Positions 52,155 through 64,000 of a DNA stretch of 64,000 nucleotides are shown one piece after another. Within the stretch, counting starts at the first letter, position 1, and every line of letters starts with the position of its first letter. The DNA is taken from NCBI RefSeq assembly GCF_008831285.2, contig NC_045140.1:23578131-23642130 (forward strand), read 5' to 3'. The notes beneath the pieces were generated by a model. It was not told where the DNA came from and ran no database searches. It worked only from the letters and a program-made list of their open reading frames with translations. Made by a program: the position numbers and the translations under genes. This DNA comes from Nymphaea colorata. Its lineage: Eukaryota > Streptophyta > Magnoliopsida > Nymphaeales > Nymphaeaceae.

Positions 52155-53654
52155 TGTGGAAGTGGCAGAGCCTATGTTCAGGGATTTGTTGGCTGAAACA
52201 TTCTTAGGTGGTTTCAAGTGGTCTGCACTTAGGTAGGCCGGTGGATAAGCATCTTGGACCTCACACCGACTTTTTCTTGGGACGAGCCCAATAGCTTTGA
52301 AGGGCACCTTGGATTGTTCTCGGAGGTCAAGCATTCTTCAAGTGACAAGGGGGTTGGTGAGTAATGGAGAACCAACAGGACTTGTCAAGACCAGTCGACC
52401 GATATGATGATTGATCGCGAGTGACCTATAACGAATTTGGATTTAAATTCATGTATGAGTGATTAGGTGGAGAGGGGTTGCTTTATACATCTTAGTTTGT
52501 GCTGGGGATTTATGTCCGTCCGGGCTTTCCAATCGTTATAATAATTCTGTCCTCACAACTTCGGCGAACTAAGTCGTCAGGCTTTTTGGCGGGGGACGTA
52601 TCACTAGGCTCGACTTCAACTTCGTAGGCGTTGAACACAAAAGTTGGAGGTATTCGAAATCACACCCTAACCACTCAAGATTGCAAAAACACACCTAAGG
52701 TTTCCGAATAAAAAAGTCCATAAGGACATATTCTGTCAAGATAATTGTTAAACCAGGAAAAGATTACCCTTTTGCCTTGTAAAAATTGGCATAAGAATGA
52801 AAATAACCTCGTGGATACACAAGTTTCCTTTAGATTACTTTCTGCAGAAAATAAAGAAAAAATATATTTATCAAAATAATTAGATTAAAAATTTTAAGTA
52901 AATTGAGTATTGACCTACTGATATTGTTGGGCATATTTGAAGAGAGTAATACAAACTAAGAAACTTAAAATTTGTTTTATTTGAAAAGGACTACATTAGT
53001 GTTAGACTTGGAAGTAAATTTGATATCGTTGGCCAAGTTATGCAGATTCATATTAATGTGTTTAGAAATAATGGAAAATGTAGAATCCTAGTTTATTTTC
53101 TTGAAATGCTTACATTTAACTGGTCCTCCTCGAGGGACAATGCAAAATTACATACCATTACAAAGTTAAAATGCCAGGTACCAAAAAGACAAGCAGACAA
53201 GATATAACCACAATACAATTACGTAAGCAATACAAATTATTAGAAAAATAAACGCATGAGAAACATGATAATAAGTAAAAACGGAGATCAAAGTAACAAA
53301 AACAGTACTTACTAGATTGCAGCTTCATTCAAATTAGAATGCAGTATGACAAAAAAGGAAAACAAAGAGCCAAGACAAAGCAATCAAATAAGTTAAGAAT
53401 ACCCAACAGAAAGCAAAAAATAAATCGGTTGAGTTCCCTGTCATCCCTATTTTTGCGGGAACCAGAGCTTCTGAGTTCAAAGGCAAGATTTCCATTTACA
53501 AAGAAGATTTTAGTAAACTTCAGTGTCTTCAACAACATGAATTCGTGACAAACAAAATAAATGTCTCAAATATATTGTCATGTCACTTATTCATTTATAA
53601 TTATATAATGTATAGTTGTATACTATCAAATCTGATCAAAATTAATCAAGAGTG

Positions 53655-53758
53655 CAACAAAATCTAGTGAATTCTGACAATAGAAGCTTTTCAGTAATCA
53701 AGGTCCCAACAAAATCTAGTGAATTCTGTCAATAGAAGCTTTTCAGTAATCAAGGTCC
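53655..53758. repeat. 52-bp direct tandem duplication
   Basis: Two adjacent 52-bp units beginning CAACAAAATCTAGTGAATTC with a single visible difference, therefore a recent local duplication. Confidence 0.9.
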
Positions 53759-54503
53759 CAACCTGGTAACCAACCACAATTTGAGCAGATAACTAACCTT
53801 AAACAATTTCCATGGAGTAAAGCACATTAGATTAGTCAAGTTACAAACATTAATGCTTTCGAAATGTGCACATGGCTGTGTACCTGTCCCATGACATTAT
53901 GTTGCCAAGCTGAGTGTCAGATAGGACATTTAATAGAATGTCAGATATTTACAGCAGAATGGACAATTGATTGTCCATTTCTTTTATTTGTATATAACTC
54001 GTGTCACTCTAGATAAAAGAGCAGAAAAGACATCAAAAGAATACAATTGATGTTCAAAAACATCGGAGGATTTTTATCTTATGTATGATTACAAACACAA
54101 GGAAACCATCTGAAATGCTACTGGAAACAACAATATAGACATAGACAACCTTTTTCCTTTATATAGGCAAGCTAACAATAGACAGATGCCAACCAGTTTG
54201 AGCCAAAGCATCTTTGAACCCCTGCAACTTGAAGGTGCTAAGTCCAATCCCTTAGCCAGGTGGTTGAAAAATCTTGTCCGAGAATTATGGAATAGGTGAC
54301 TATAAACAAGACAAAAAGAAAAGTACATATTACGACAAAGGAATAGAGGAAAAATGCCATCATAGGCAACAAAACCTAAACAGCTTTTCCAACCAATACT
54401 TCAGATTGCTCTTGGAAAAACAATTTGATAGCTTACCTTTCCAGTGGCAGGATTAGTGATGAATGCACTATGAAAAGAATTATTAAAAGAACAAAAAAAA
54501 AAA

Positions 54504-57500
54504 TCAGCCTACTGGTTGGGCTTCAAAAAGAGCACAGCTGTGGGACTTCATTTCATAGCTTGATCTGTAGAAGATTGATATAAAGGTCAGAACGAGCACA
54601 AATTATAGCTCTATACACTAACTTGCCAATATGGTATATCTAATAAAGCGAAACTGAAGAATGAAACAAACGGAAATAGTAAAACAGAAAGAAGACTTGG
54701 GCTTAGTAATCTACCTCGTAGCTGGCTGATCAAGGGGAGAACCCTTCATTGAGAAAAATGTGGGATATGGAAGAGCAGTGTCAACTAGACAAAACCTACA
54801 AAAGGACAACGATTAATGTGGATTAGGATGGAAAATTGCTGGACTGGAAAAAAAAAAGGAATGCAATATAATGACTTATGAGAAATATCCAGGTATGGAA
54901 ACTCTATCAGAAGCCAAAAAGAGGAAAAGGAAAATATGAAGGTTGATTTCTTTAGCCAATCACATCAGCAACTCATATCACATAAGAGGTGTCAAGCATT
55001 TTGCCGTCTCTGAAGCATAACTTTCGTCATGGTTTTCATCATGTTTTTCCCTTTCTACTTCTGACATATTTATCTAATTTTCCATTGTGATCCACAGATA
55101 TTTGTCCAACAGCAATATATCAACTTTCCAGTTTTTCCTTACTGGATTATCTCCTGTTTTTATCAACCACATACCACAATGACATGACATCACACCCACA
55201 ACAATTATCCAGTGCAGTTGCCTTTGATACTATAAAAGGTAATCACAGAGAAATCTTCCATTGGTGTTGAATCCTTGCAGGCTTATCAGGGCATACAACA
55301 ACTTATGGCCATAAAGGATTTGTGAGTTTTGAGCTAAGTTGCTTCCAAGGGTTATTCACATACACAAACACTTTGAAGAATCCAAGCAGCTACATCTACA
55401 TGATGCACATCTATGGGTGAAGCACTTCATCTATTATACAAGTTCTGACCCATGTTGAACATAGTTTTTGAAATGCTTTAAGACAACGAAGACCTCACAC
55501 AAATGCACTTTCATCCAGCTGCATCAATTAACAAAAGAACCATGGCAATTATCATAGGCAACAGAAGACAATCTAATAGCTAGTGAACTAACACATGTTA
55601 AATATCTTGGTCCCAAACTACGAGAAAGAACATCTATACATGAATTTACCATGCCAGGTCTGTTGGAAGTTGAGGAAGACCAACTGTTATTGAGCAATCA
55701 CAAGCATTGAAGGCAAGATATAAATCTCCAGCAATGAGCTTTGAACCCCTCTCACCCTTCTTTTTTTTCACAGTGACGGAAAGGAACTTGCTGCAAGAGC
55801 ATTTAATTAACTCCCAGCACACAATAACATGCATGACAAAATCATAATCCCAAAAGGCTATCAGTAAATGTATCAGATTTGGAATCATAATAAAAGATTA
55901 TTTAAATCAAAATGTACACCATGATTGTAAGTATCAGAATAATGTCATGTGCATATCTCAAAATAAACTATTACTATTTGATAGTCAGTTCTTCTGCATA
56001 AAAACTGTCCATTACTTTCTTGCGATTAAACCAAAGAGGCAATGCAAGTCACAAATGCACAACTGGTGACACCCATCATATTATGAACATTGAGTAAATT
56101 ATAATGGTTGAGCATATACTGAACAAGCACTGAGATGCTTATATCAATACCAACAGGTTTTAGTAACACACACTGACACACATTTGACAACCTGCGGAAC
56201 TCCAAACATATCCAATTCTGGAGGACAAATTGATCGATGTCTCTATAAATATCTGCACCTAAACCTTGAAGTCTTGAATGCAGAATAAATCTGGATAAGA
56301 ACATCAATCTTGTTTAATCTAATATATCATCAGCTAATAAGAGGAGCCATATTAGGTTCATCTTAGCATGAGAGTGCATGGTATTTCCCTCTAAAGAACA
56401 CAAAAGAAAAGCTGCAAGCAACAAATGATTGGTGATATTCAAAACGACTGCCATTGCATATTTAATACAACAGTTTATTAAAAGAAATACCAAGGTAAGA
56501 AAAATACCTAGATGCATCATTCCACAGTGGCTCAGTTAAATTAGGTCCATGCCAATCTAGGTAACCAGCCTCTACGAAATTCTTCCTCTGAAACAATATA
56601 GTTTGGCAAAGCTCATCAGTAATTATGGCTACAGTCACTGCTAAGTTAAGATTAAGAACATAAACTACAGACTGAATCAACTAATATTAGGAAATTTCAT
56701 TATGGTGAACAATATTCAAGTACAAATACAAAATTTCTGCATAACAAGAGATATAAAACATAAAGACGAAGGAATTCTTTATTATGTATTCCAAGAATGA
56801 TTACAAACTAGCAAAGAAATTGAAATCGCATGACCAAAAGAATCATGTGCCTGCTGTTTGTGGACCGAACTCTCTTCAATTGCCCTACGTATGGTGTATC
56901 AAGAACCTCTATATGAGAATATATGCAGATATCCATAAACCCTTTCAGCTAGAACTTCTGCTTCACTCTTTGAACCTTTTCCAGATGCAAACTCCGAACC
57001 CTTTCAGGTACAACCTCTACCATCGATTTAAAACAATGTTTAAGAAGCAAGATGATTCTGATATCTCATGCCCTATATCACATGAATGCAGCGTTAAGTT
57101 TGTACGATATGGATCGGGTCACTCAGACCCAACCCATTTGATCCATTCGCCCAACACATCATGGGCGGTGGCATACTTGTGAATCTTAATGCTATTTTGT
57201 GTATTTTATGTTGTACCCTAAATTGTGATTAGTATATAATGATAACAGGCAGACGTCATTTGCTGTTGCTCTCTTTCATCTCTCTCTTGCTTGGACGTGC
57301 AACCTACTTCTCTTTTCCTCCTCCTGCATCTAACTTCATTCAGTGGTTTGGTATTAGATATCAAAATCTTACATGGTATCAGAGCCAGGTTTTTCGCTTG
57401 TTCATCCAATTCCACGCCTTGGTCCAAAACAAATACTCTAGTAATATCGTGCATTTCCAATGTGATGGTGGTGATGAGTTCATTTCAAATGAATTTACTA

Positions 57501-60500
57501 CTGAGTATTTACTAAATCATGGGATTACTAGACAGATTTCTTGTCTACACACACCACAACAGAATGGCTGAAAGAAAACATAGGCACATAGTTGAAAGTG
57601 CTCTCACCTCTCAGTATGATGCATAACACTGATATGCCCATGACTTTATGGACTGAAGTCTGCCATACTGTTGTTCATGTTATTAATCGACTGCCGCTAT
57701 CCATGCTTGAAAAAAAATCTCCATTCTTTATTTTACATCAAGAGCAGTCAAATTATGATGAGTTGTCTGTTTTTGAATGCATCTATTATGTTCATGTTGA
57801 TGTTTCTTTGAGAAATGAGTTTCAAGATCGAGTTGTCGTGTGTAGATTTGTGGGTTATGCAGAAAATTATAAAGGCTATCGCTGCTACAATCCAAAGACT
57901 GGACATGTGCATATTTCACGACATGTTGTTTTTGATGAGCTCAAGTTGAAGGATTTAAAGGAGCCACAAGCAACACTTAATGTTAGAAATGATGTATATG
58001 ACTCATGGCTGAATGCTGAAATATTAGACCAAGGAGCTGATACACACCACACACAAAGTGACAGAACTATTGATGAGCTCGAGACAGCCACAAACACTCA
58101 GATGGACAACATACCTTCATCTACTCAGACCAATAGCATGAGCATGACTTCACCTAATCGGTTTTCAGGAGTGGTGTATAATCGACGAACAGTTACAGCT
58201 GATCCAGAAACTGCCACTACTTGTCCACGTAGATCAAAACGTGTGCGGCACCCTATTGATAGATGGGTAAGTTATGATAATTTCTCTTTGGATTTTCAAT
58301 TCTTCATGACAGAATTGAACAAAAAGATGGAACCAAAATGCTATGAGCAAGCGTGCAAAAGCAAACATTGGATCGAGGCCATGAATGAAGAAATGGCTGC
58401 TTAAATGAATGTCAAACATGAGAGATTTTTCCTCGTCCAGATGGTAAGAATGTAGTGGGTTCAAAATGGGTTTACAAACTCAAGTATAAACCTGATGGAA
58501 GCATTGATAGATATAAGGTTCGACTCATGGCTAGAGGCCTCACTCAGCAGTACGGGGAAGATTATGATGAGACTTTCAGTCCAATCATCAAGATGGGAAC
58601 GATCTGGGTTATCATCTCTCTTGCCGTCTCATATGGTTGGAATTTATATCAATTGGATGTTAAAAATGTTTTTCTTCATGGCTTTCTAAAGGAAGAAGTT
58701 TACATGGAACAACCTGATATGCTACCAATGATCCAACCAAATGGGTGTGCAAATTACAAAAATCACTATATGAGCTTAAGCAAGCATCTCATTCATGGTT
58801 CGATAGATTTTCCCTCCATATACAACAGGCTGGTTTTCTCAAAAGTTCACTTGATCATTCCTTATTCACCTATCATTCATGTGAAGATACCACTTGGCTA
58901 CTCATATATGTAGATGACATAGTTCTTACTGGAAACTCTTCATGTCATATATCTTATGTTAAGGAGGTATTGTAACAAGAATTCAAGATGAAGGATCTCG
59001 ACGAACTACGGTATTTCTTGGGTATTGAGCTTGACAGAAAACGTGACACATTAACTCTTACGCAATATAAATACACTCTTGATATTTTGGATAGAGCAAA
59101 TATGACAAATTGCAAGCCCATAAATACACCTACTGTTCTCAACACAAAATTAAATGCCTCTGATGGGAGTGATGTCTACCCAAATCATAGTTTCTATCGG
59201 AGTACAGTTGGCATGTTGCAATATCTCACTTTTACACGCCCAGACATAGTATATGCTGTGAATCAAGTCTCTCAGTTTATGCACGCACCCACCGAAGGGA
59301 ATTTGGATGCTACCAAACGTATTTTGCATTATCTTAAGACTACTCTTGGGGATGGACTCGTCTACACAAGACAGTCAAGTGTTTTGAATGGCCACAACAT
59401 TTCCACTTATACTGATGCAGATTGGACAGGTGATCTAGACGATTGACGATCAGTTTCTAGTTATTGTCTCTTTATTGATTCCAATCTTATTTGTTGGAGT
59501 AGCAGGAAACAACGTACAGTTGCCAGATCTAGCACTGAGGCAGAATATAGGGCAATGGCTGCATGCACAACTGAAGCTTCATGGTTACGTCATCTGCTTG
59601 GGGAACTCTCCCTTCCCATTGCTCAGTCATCTCTATTTTGTGCCAACCAAAGTGCGATCAAGTTTGCCTTCAATCATGTTCTACATAATTGCACTAAGCA
59701 TATAAAGATTGATCAACACTTCATTCGTCAAAAGGTTGCAGAAGACGAGATTGTTCCCAAAACGAGATTGTTCCCACTTATATAGCCACGTCTGAACAAG
59801 TGGCTGATCTTTTTACCAATGGACTCACAGGGCACCATTTCTGGGAATTGAAGAATAAGTTGTGCATGATCAAACCCCATGCACAACCTGAGGGAGGCTG
59901 TTAAGTTTGTACGATATGGATCGGGTCACCCAGACCCAACCCATTTGATCCACACGCACAACACATCATGGGCGGTGGCATACTTGTAAATCTTAATGTT
60001 ATTTTGTGTATTTTATGTTGTACCCTAAATTGTGATTAGTATATAATGATAACAAGAGGCAGACGTCATTTGCTGCTGCTCTTTTTCATCTCTCTCTTGC
60101 TTGGACGTGCAGCCTACTTCTCTCTTCCTCCTCTTGCATCTAACTTCATTCGATGGTTTGGTATTAGATATCAAATACATGCAAGACCCAAAGGAAGGTC
60201 ACAATTTGGTTATCTTTGGAATTATATGAACATTTTTTTGTAAATTGTTTGAGAGAAAAGTCCTATATGTTGCAAAAATAAGGCTCTCATTGGGAATTGC
60301 AACAAAAGATGGAAACTAAAAGGATAAAAGTGAAACCCGAAGTATATATTGCCCTTTGTCCAGCCTCTTTCTCCCTCTGCCAAGCCAGGTAAGTTTTCTC
60401 ATCCTCCTTCATTCTCCTCCTCCACCACCCACCCTGCTTGGTGACTGCCGCACCAAAACCACCCTAGAACTCACAGCCATGTGACATACCCAATGCCTTT

Positions 60501-63500
60501 TGTTTTACGGGAATAAGGCCCAAGCTGCATTTACTTAGTTCCTTTGCAACAGCTGCCTTTGTGAATCTTTTAACAATTTACACTAACCTGACTTACACTT
60601 GTACCAGAAACACAAACAAAAATCAGTTAACAAACCACCTGGTCTGTTTGACTTGGAGCAGCAAGGCCAGTGAAGCTCTCTACACATCCTCCTACTTGAT
60701 GAATGAAAGGTCAACAACAAAGTTCTTTCTCATGTTAGAGGATGACTGACTTAGCATTCAGGTCTCTGAAAAACAGTGAACTGAAATATGTTTGTACTTG
60801 GGATTTTAATATAGGACATTAGCAGATTGATGAAAACATAATATACTTTGGATAATGTAGACAATTTGGGAATAAATTAAGATGCATGTGGTCACGAATG
60901 TCCAGAGCAAAAGGATGTTCTACAGGACTGAATGAAAACCAAAACTCATGCACAGATTTGAGCATAATGGACAAACAAACAATGAGAAGAGAACATGGAC
61001 GTAACATGGTCACAAAAAGTCCAATCTAAGCTAAATGTGGAAACAAGGCAGAGCTGGAAAATGTTTAGCTTGACTCTAAAAGAAGGAAATAATTGAGAAT
61101 CTGGCCAAAATACTGTTGACATATTAAATAGAAATTTTTATACACGACACAAGGACATGCTAGCATAACCAGAACCCACTCCACTCATGCACATCTCCGA
61201 TTTCCTCTCACCAGATCCACTCATGCTCCCATTGCCTCTCCTTTGCCTTGCCTCTACTATGCTTGCCTAGCAGGATTGACTTTTATTGTTAATCATTCAG
61301 AGAAGAGTACTAGTTGATATTATCCAAGCTTCTACCATCCGTAATTTATCTGACGCTCAATATGTTTGATGCATCTCAGTTTTGTGGCACCCTAGATTGG
61401 ACATGCGCAAAGTACCATAGACTTTTACCATTAAATCAACTTGTTCAACAGTAGGCCAGATAACCTTTTTAAGTAACGTGAATTTGAATTTGATGCTGCA
61501 AGTGAAAACAATATTACAGTTGGATGCTTTTAACATGTAGTGATATGAAATTATGAAAAAAGTCAACAGATACTAAATATATCCAAGTGACATTAATAAC
61601 CACAGTAACAAAATTGCATGACATTCATATGCTACTTGCCTGAAACAGCTCACGCTTCTCCTTCCTTAATGCACTAAGAAATGTAAGGAACTGACAAGTT
61701 TGAATACCAAAATCTGTATGCAGACCACTCCAATCAAATGATTTCCTAAAACACCAGCAGAATCAGAACTTTAAACAATGAACAGAAGATTCAAAAATTA
61801 TGATCTTATAAGATACAGAATCCTCAGGATGAAATACCCAGAAGTTGAGTAAAAGAAGATACTCAACTTCCGTAAAAAGTTTTTTGATGTTTTGTAAGTA
61901 AAATTGCAGAAAACTCTTCTTTTCGGAATTCCAGCAGTTTTCTGACAAAACTAAAATTAGAAAAAAAAAAATGAAACTTCAGAGAGATCATTCTGAGAAT
62001 TTGTTGAGAACAAGATTTGCGATCCATCTATAAGTACACCCACTGTTTGTTTATCATATTTCCATTTTCAAGTATATGCTATGCCACAAGGGTGCGGATG
62101 CGATACGGGGATACGGGTGTGGATACGGCAATTTTCAAAATTTTCGGATACGCGGACACGGCTACATTAAATATTCTAAAAATGATAAGATTAAAAAAAA
62201 CATTAAATTAATAGTTCACTCTTACAATCTTGTGAGAAAATGTGTTTTATCACAAAAGTACTGAATATTTGAAAGGATTGTTCATGGAAATAATTGGATG
62301 CATCACAAAAAATTGATAAAATGAAAAAAAAAAATTTATTTTTTATTTTTTGCCGTGTCCTAGCCGAGTCCCGTGTCGGAGAGTCGATACGGGTACGCGG
62401 TCTCTTTAGCCGCGTCCATGTGACATAGAGTATATGTTTTAAGGTTGTCTGTCCACAAAATAACCTTTTATTTATTTTTTAGCATTTTATTTTTGTATGT
62501 TAATTTCTTTTATTCTGGGTGTTCATCCTCTTCAAGTATTCCCTTCTTAAAATCTATCTCATTCTCTTCAACCATTCTTCTTCTCAAATATGATGCCTAA
62601 TTTCTCGAAGTCCTAGTATTTTCTCTTGGTTTTTGACCTTACTATTATCTAGATGTCAAAAAATGTATTTCTTAAAGACAATCTCAAGAAAGAGGTTTAT
62701 ATAGATCCTCATCTACATTATATTATTAAACAAGAGAAAGTTTTAAAACTCTAACAACTTAAAAGTTAAAACAAACGCCAAAGGCTTGGTATGAAAAATT
62801 CAGTAAAGTTGCTACTAATTTTGGTTTAGGATTATGTTTTACGGACACTGCTTTGTTTGAAACAAGGACAAAAACCAAACAGTTTTATATCCAGATCAAT
62901 GCCAATAACAGGGAGCAAATCAAATTAAGCAAATGCTGAAGGAGACACTTTGAAATGACAAATCTTAGATACCCAAGGTATTTCTTGGGTATATAAATTG
63001 CCTAAGGTCCAAAAGGTATATTTCCCTTTGAATGAATTTTGCTGCAGATATTGCTGACAGATCAGGTATGGTAATAAGCAAGATAATATCAAAGTGATTA
63101 ATGCAAAAATAAGAACTGACAGCAGAGAAATTCTCAACAGTCAAGAGAGAGATTGCAATTCAAATATGTTAATTTTTTCCCAAAAAACACTCGGAGAGAT
63201 TTTGCAGAACATATTGTGGTATGATCATGATATTTTCATGAAAAATTGAAAGACAATATTTATTTTTAACATATAACAAGAACTGTGTTTCTCCTCTTTT
63301 TATTTATTTTGGAAATATTATCACAATATCTTGAAAATATTGCCAACATTTATGACTAACACGAGAATTTGCCAGAATAGAAAATGAGTTGATCATTAAT
63401 TTATTTTTCCTCTTAATACAAGAACCACAGGAATAGTGCTGCCACCTCAATTGCAATGACCACTTAACCACACCCAGCACCAGTTCATGCATTAAAAATA

Positions 63501-63874
63501 TTTACTCCAACCACTTGCAAAGTTTATTGTTTTACTTTTAAGTTATATTTTTCTGCCCAATAAACCATTTTGCCAATGCAGTCCTCTACAGAAAACTGGT
63601 TTACTGGACAATTTTAAGTAAAACATCCAACAAAAACGCGTATGCCTGCTCTTACACTCAACATCATGAAGGATCAAACTACGGGAAAAAACATGCTGCA
63701 ATATACTTCAGTAATTTCAATGGTCATTATGGTAGGAAATGAAAAAAAAAAAATGCAAACAGAGTACCTGTTAATATAGAGTGGTGACCCTCCTGTTGAT
63801 TGACCATATTCATCACCCATATTGACAATAGGAACACCAAGCGACACATAGAGGATGAACAGAAAATTGTGAAT
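54504..63874 (-). CDS. ISA2: isoamylase 2-like (ISA2) starch debranching subunit, last six exons
   Basis: C-terminal 191 residues of an isoamylase-type protein; the rest lies beyond the right edge. ISA2 is the catalytically inactive plastid partner that forms a complex with ISA1 for amylopectin trimming. Exons: 63874-63768, 61745-61640, 56587-56508, 55790-55650, 54795-54715, 54564-54504; the frames join. The first visible exon has LFILYVSLGVPIVNMGDEYGQ, whose VSLGVP and following GGSP are ISA2-type, not ISA1 or ISA3. Later come KSFDWSGLHTDFGIQT, LDWHGPNLTEP, KFLSVTV, GDLYLAFNACD, LVDTALPYPTFFS and the end YEMKSHSCALFEA. The intron after exon 61745-61640 starts with GC instead of GT (CAG|GCAAGT). 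That intron is 5,052 bp because of a Ty1/copia insertion; the intron to its right holds a hAT MITE. As I recall, ISA2 in Arabidopsis and cereals has no introns, so this structure is unusual. Confidence 0.88.
57092..57364 (+). repeat. left LTR of the copia element
   Basis: Starts CGTTAAG (the first base of the expected TG is mutated) and ends GATATCA. Direct repeat of 59899-60173. Confidence 0.88.
57408..59785 (+). pseudogene. broken copia pol: integrase remnant, reverse transcriptase, RNase H
   Basis: Order integrase, reverse transcriptase, RNase H, which defines Ty1/copia. 57408-57570 is the end of the integrase core (a CDGGDEF segment and TPQQNG, then a stop). 57592-58404 is the integrase C-terminal part (GYRCYNPKTGHV) and linker. 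58455-58740 starts reverse transcriptase (GSKWVYKLKYKPDGSI, LYQLDVKNVFLHG); after a frameshift 58745-58975 continues it with the catalytic YVDD at 58907-58918. 58988-59446 has MKDLDELRYFLGIELDR and TDADW; 59475-59785 has RNase H (STEAEYRA in another frame). Several stops and shifts make it non-functional. Confidence 0.9.
59899..60173 (+). repeat. right LTR of the copia element
   Basis: Starts TGTTAAG directly after the polypurine tract and ends GATATCA. Confidence 0.9.
62079..62428. mobile_element. hAT-type MITE with perfect 8-bp target duplication, in an ISA2 intron
   Basis: 350 bp. The left end CTATGCCACAAGGGTGCGG and the complement of the right end (CTATGTCACATGGACGCGG) are inverted with few mismatches. 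AGTATATG flanks it exactly on both sides (62071-62078 and 62429-62436). GATACGGG/CGGATACG words cluster next to both ends. The AT-rich middle codes for nothing. Confidence 0.9.
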
Positions 63875-64000
63875 CTGCAAAACAAAGAAAAGTCAGAATC
63901 AAGCACAACAACAGGAATTTTCAGAAATTACCACTGTAATTTCCAAAGTAGAGGGGCCACCTGTCTCAATCGTATTTCTAGAACACTACTTTTACTCGAT

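Larger units (their letters stand above)
46194..54503. other. gene-free spacer upstream of TULP8
   Basis: No open frame here resembles a known protein; the longer ones are on both strands and unrelated to one another. The first few hundred bases should include the TULP8 promoter. Within it are a (TA)n tract at 46991-47026, a MITE-like element at 51800-52154 and a 52-bp duplication at 53655-53758. The right end should contain the 3' UTR of the ISA2-like gene. A GC-richer stretch at 51420-51790 has no clear coding signal. Confidence 0.6.
57092..60173 (+). mobile_element. internally deleted Ty1/copia LTR retrotransposon in an ISA2 intron
   Basis: 3,082 bp, oriented opposite to the host gene. 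Two LTRs of 273 and 275 bp flank a 2.5-kb interior. The primer binding site TGGTATCAGAGCC (57374-57386, initiator-Met tRNA type) and the polypurine tract GAGGGAGGC (59890-59898) are both present. Gag, protease and the first half of integrase are absent: integrase sequence starts within about 50 bp of the primer site. The LTRs differ at roughly 14 positions plus one 3-bp indel by my hand count. A 5-bp target duplication could not be fixed; ATGCA occurs near both ends but not flush with them. Confidence 0.9.

Noticed and set aside
57592-58404. Longest plus-strand open frame in the right half, possibly a host gene
   Set aside because: It is the integrase C-terminal part and linker of the copia element, lying between its LTRs.
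57086-60183. ATGCA near both ends of the copia element as its target duplication
   Set aside because: The copies are not flush with the LTR ends TG...CA (1 bp off at the left, 5 bp off at the right), so the match may be chance.

Overview
This window is plant nuclear DNA. Its genes are split by many GT-AG introns, the intergenic DNA is AT-rich with long (TA)n and (GA)n tracts, and the gene families are plant-typical: GT47 exostosin-like glycosyltransferases, a calmodulin-binding receptor-like kinase, a vacuolar-type CLC anion transporter, a tubby-like protein 8 homologue and an isoamylase-2-type starch debranching subunit. I cannot name the species. All gene models were assembled by hand from splice signals, frame continuity and recalled family sequences; no alignment was run.

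Layout. 1-503: possible last exon of a gene cut by the left edge. 1727-13605: two tandem exostosin genes, both on the minus strand, with the same four-exon structure and almost identical exon lengths; introns of the second hold a 97-bp minisatellite and a hAT-type MITE. 13606-22994: gene-poor DNA with microsatellites, a decayed LINE, a 17-bp LINE 'tail' insertion with clear target duplication, and a CTCGAC-rich repeat island. 22995-28167 (+): CRCK3-like kinase, 7 exons, with a 744-bp TIR element in intron 2. 30614-36231 (-): CLC-c/CLC-g-type transporter, 7 exons, with Ala in place of the gating glutamate. 36232-42277: repeats and MITEs. 42278-46193 (-): TULP8-like gene, 9 exons. 46194-54503: no confident gene. 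54504-63874 (-): last six exons of an ISA2-like gene that runs off the right edge; one intron carries an internally deleted Ty1/copia element, another a hAT MITE with a perfect 8-bp target duplication.

The genes share no pathway. They are independent loci, apart from the exostosin pair, which is a local duplication. The most notable observations are non-autonomous hAT-like elements in at least four introns (three with good 8-bp duplications), the minimal LINE insertion, altered catalytic or gating residues in the kinase and the CLC protein, two short stop-free introns whose lengths are multiples of three, and an intron-rich ISA2. I found no CRISPR array, no convincing tRNA or rRNA gene, and no multi-gene system that looks new; the novelty here is at the level of elements and residues.
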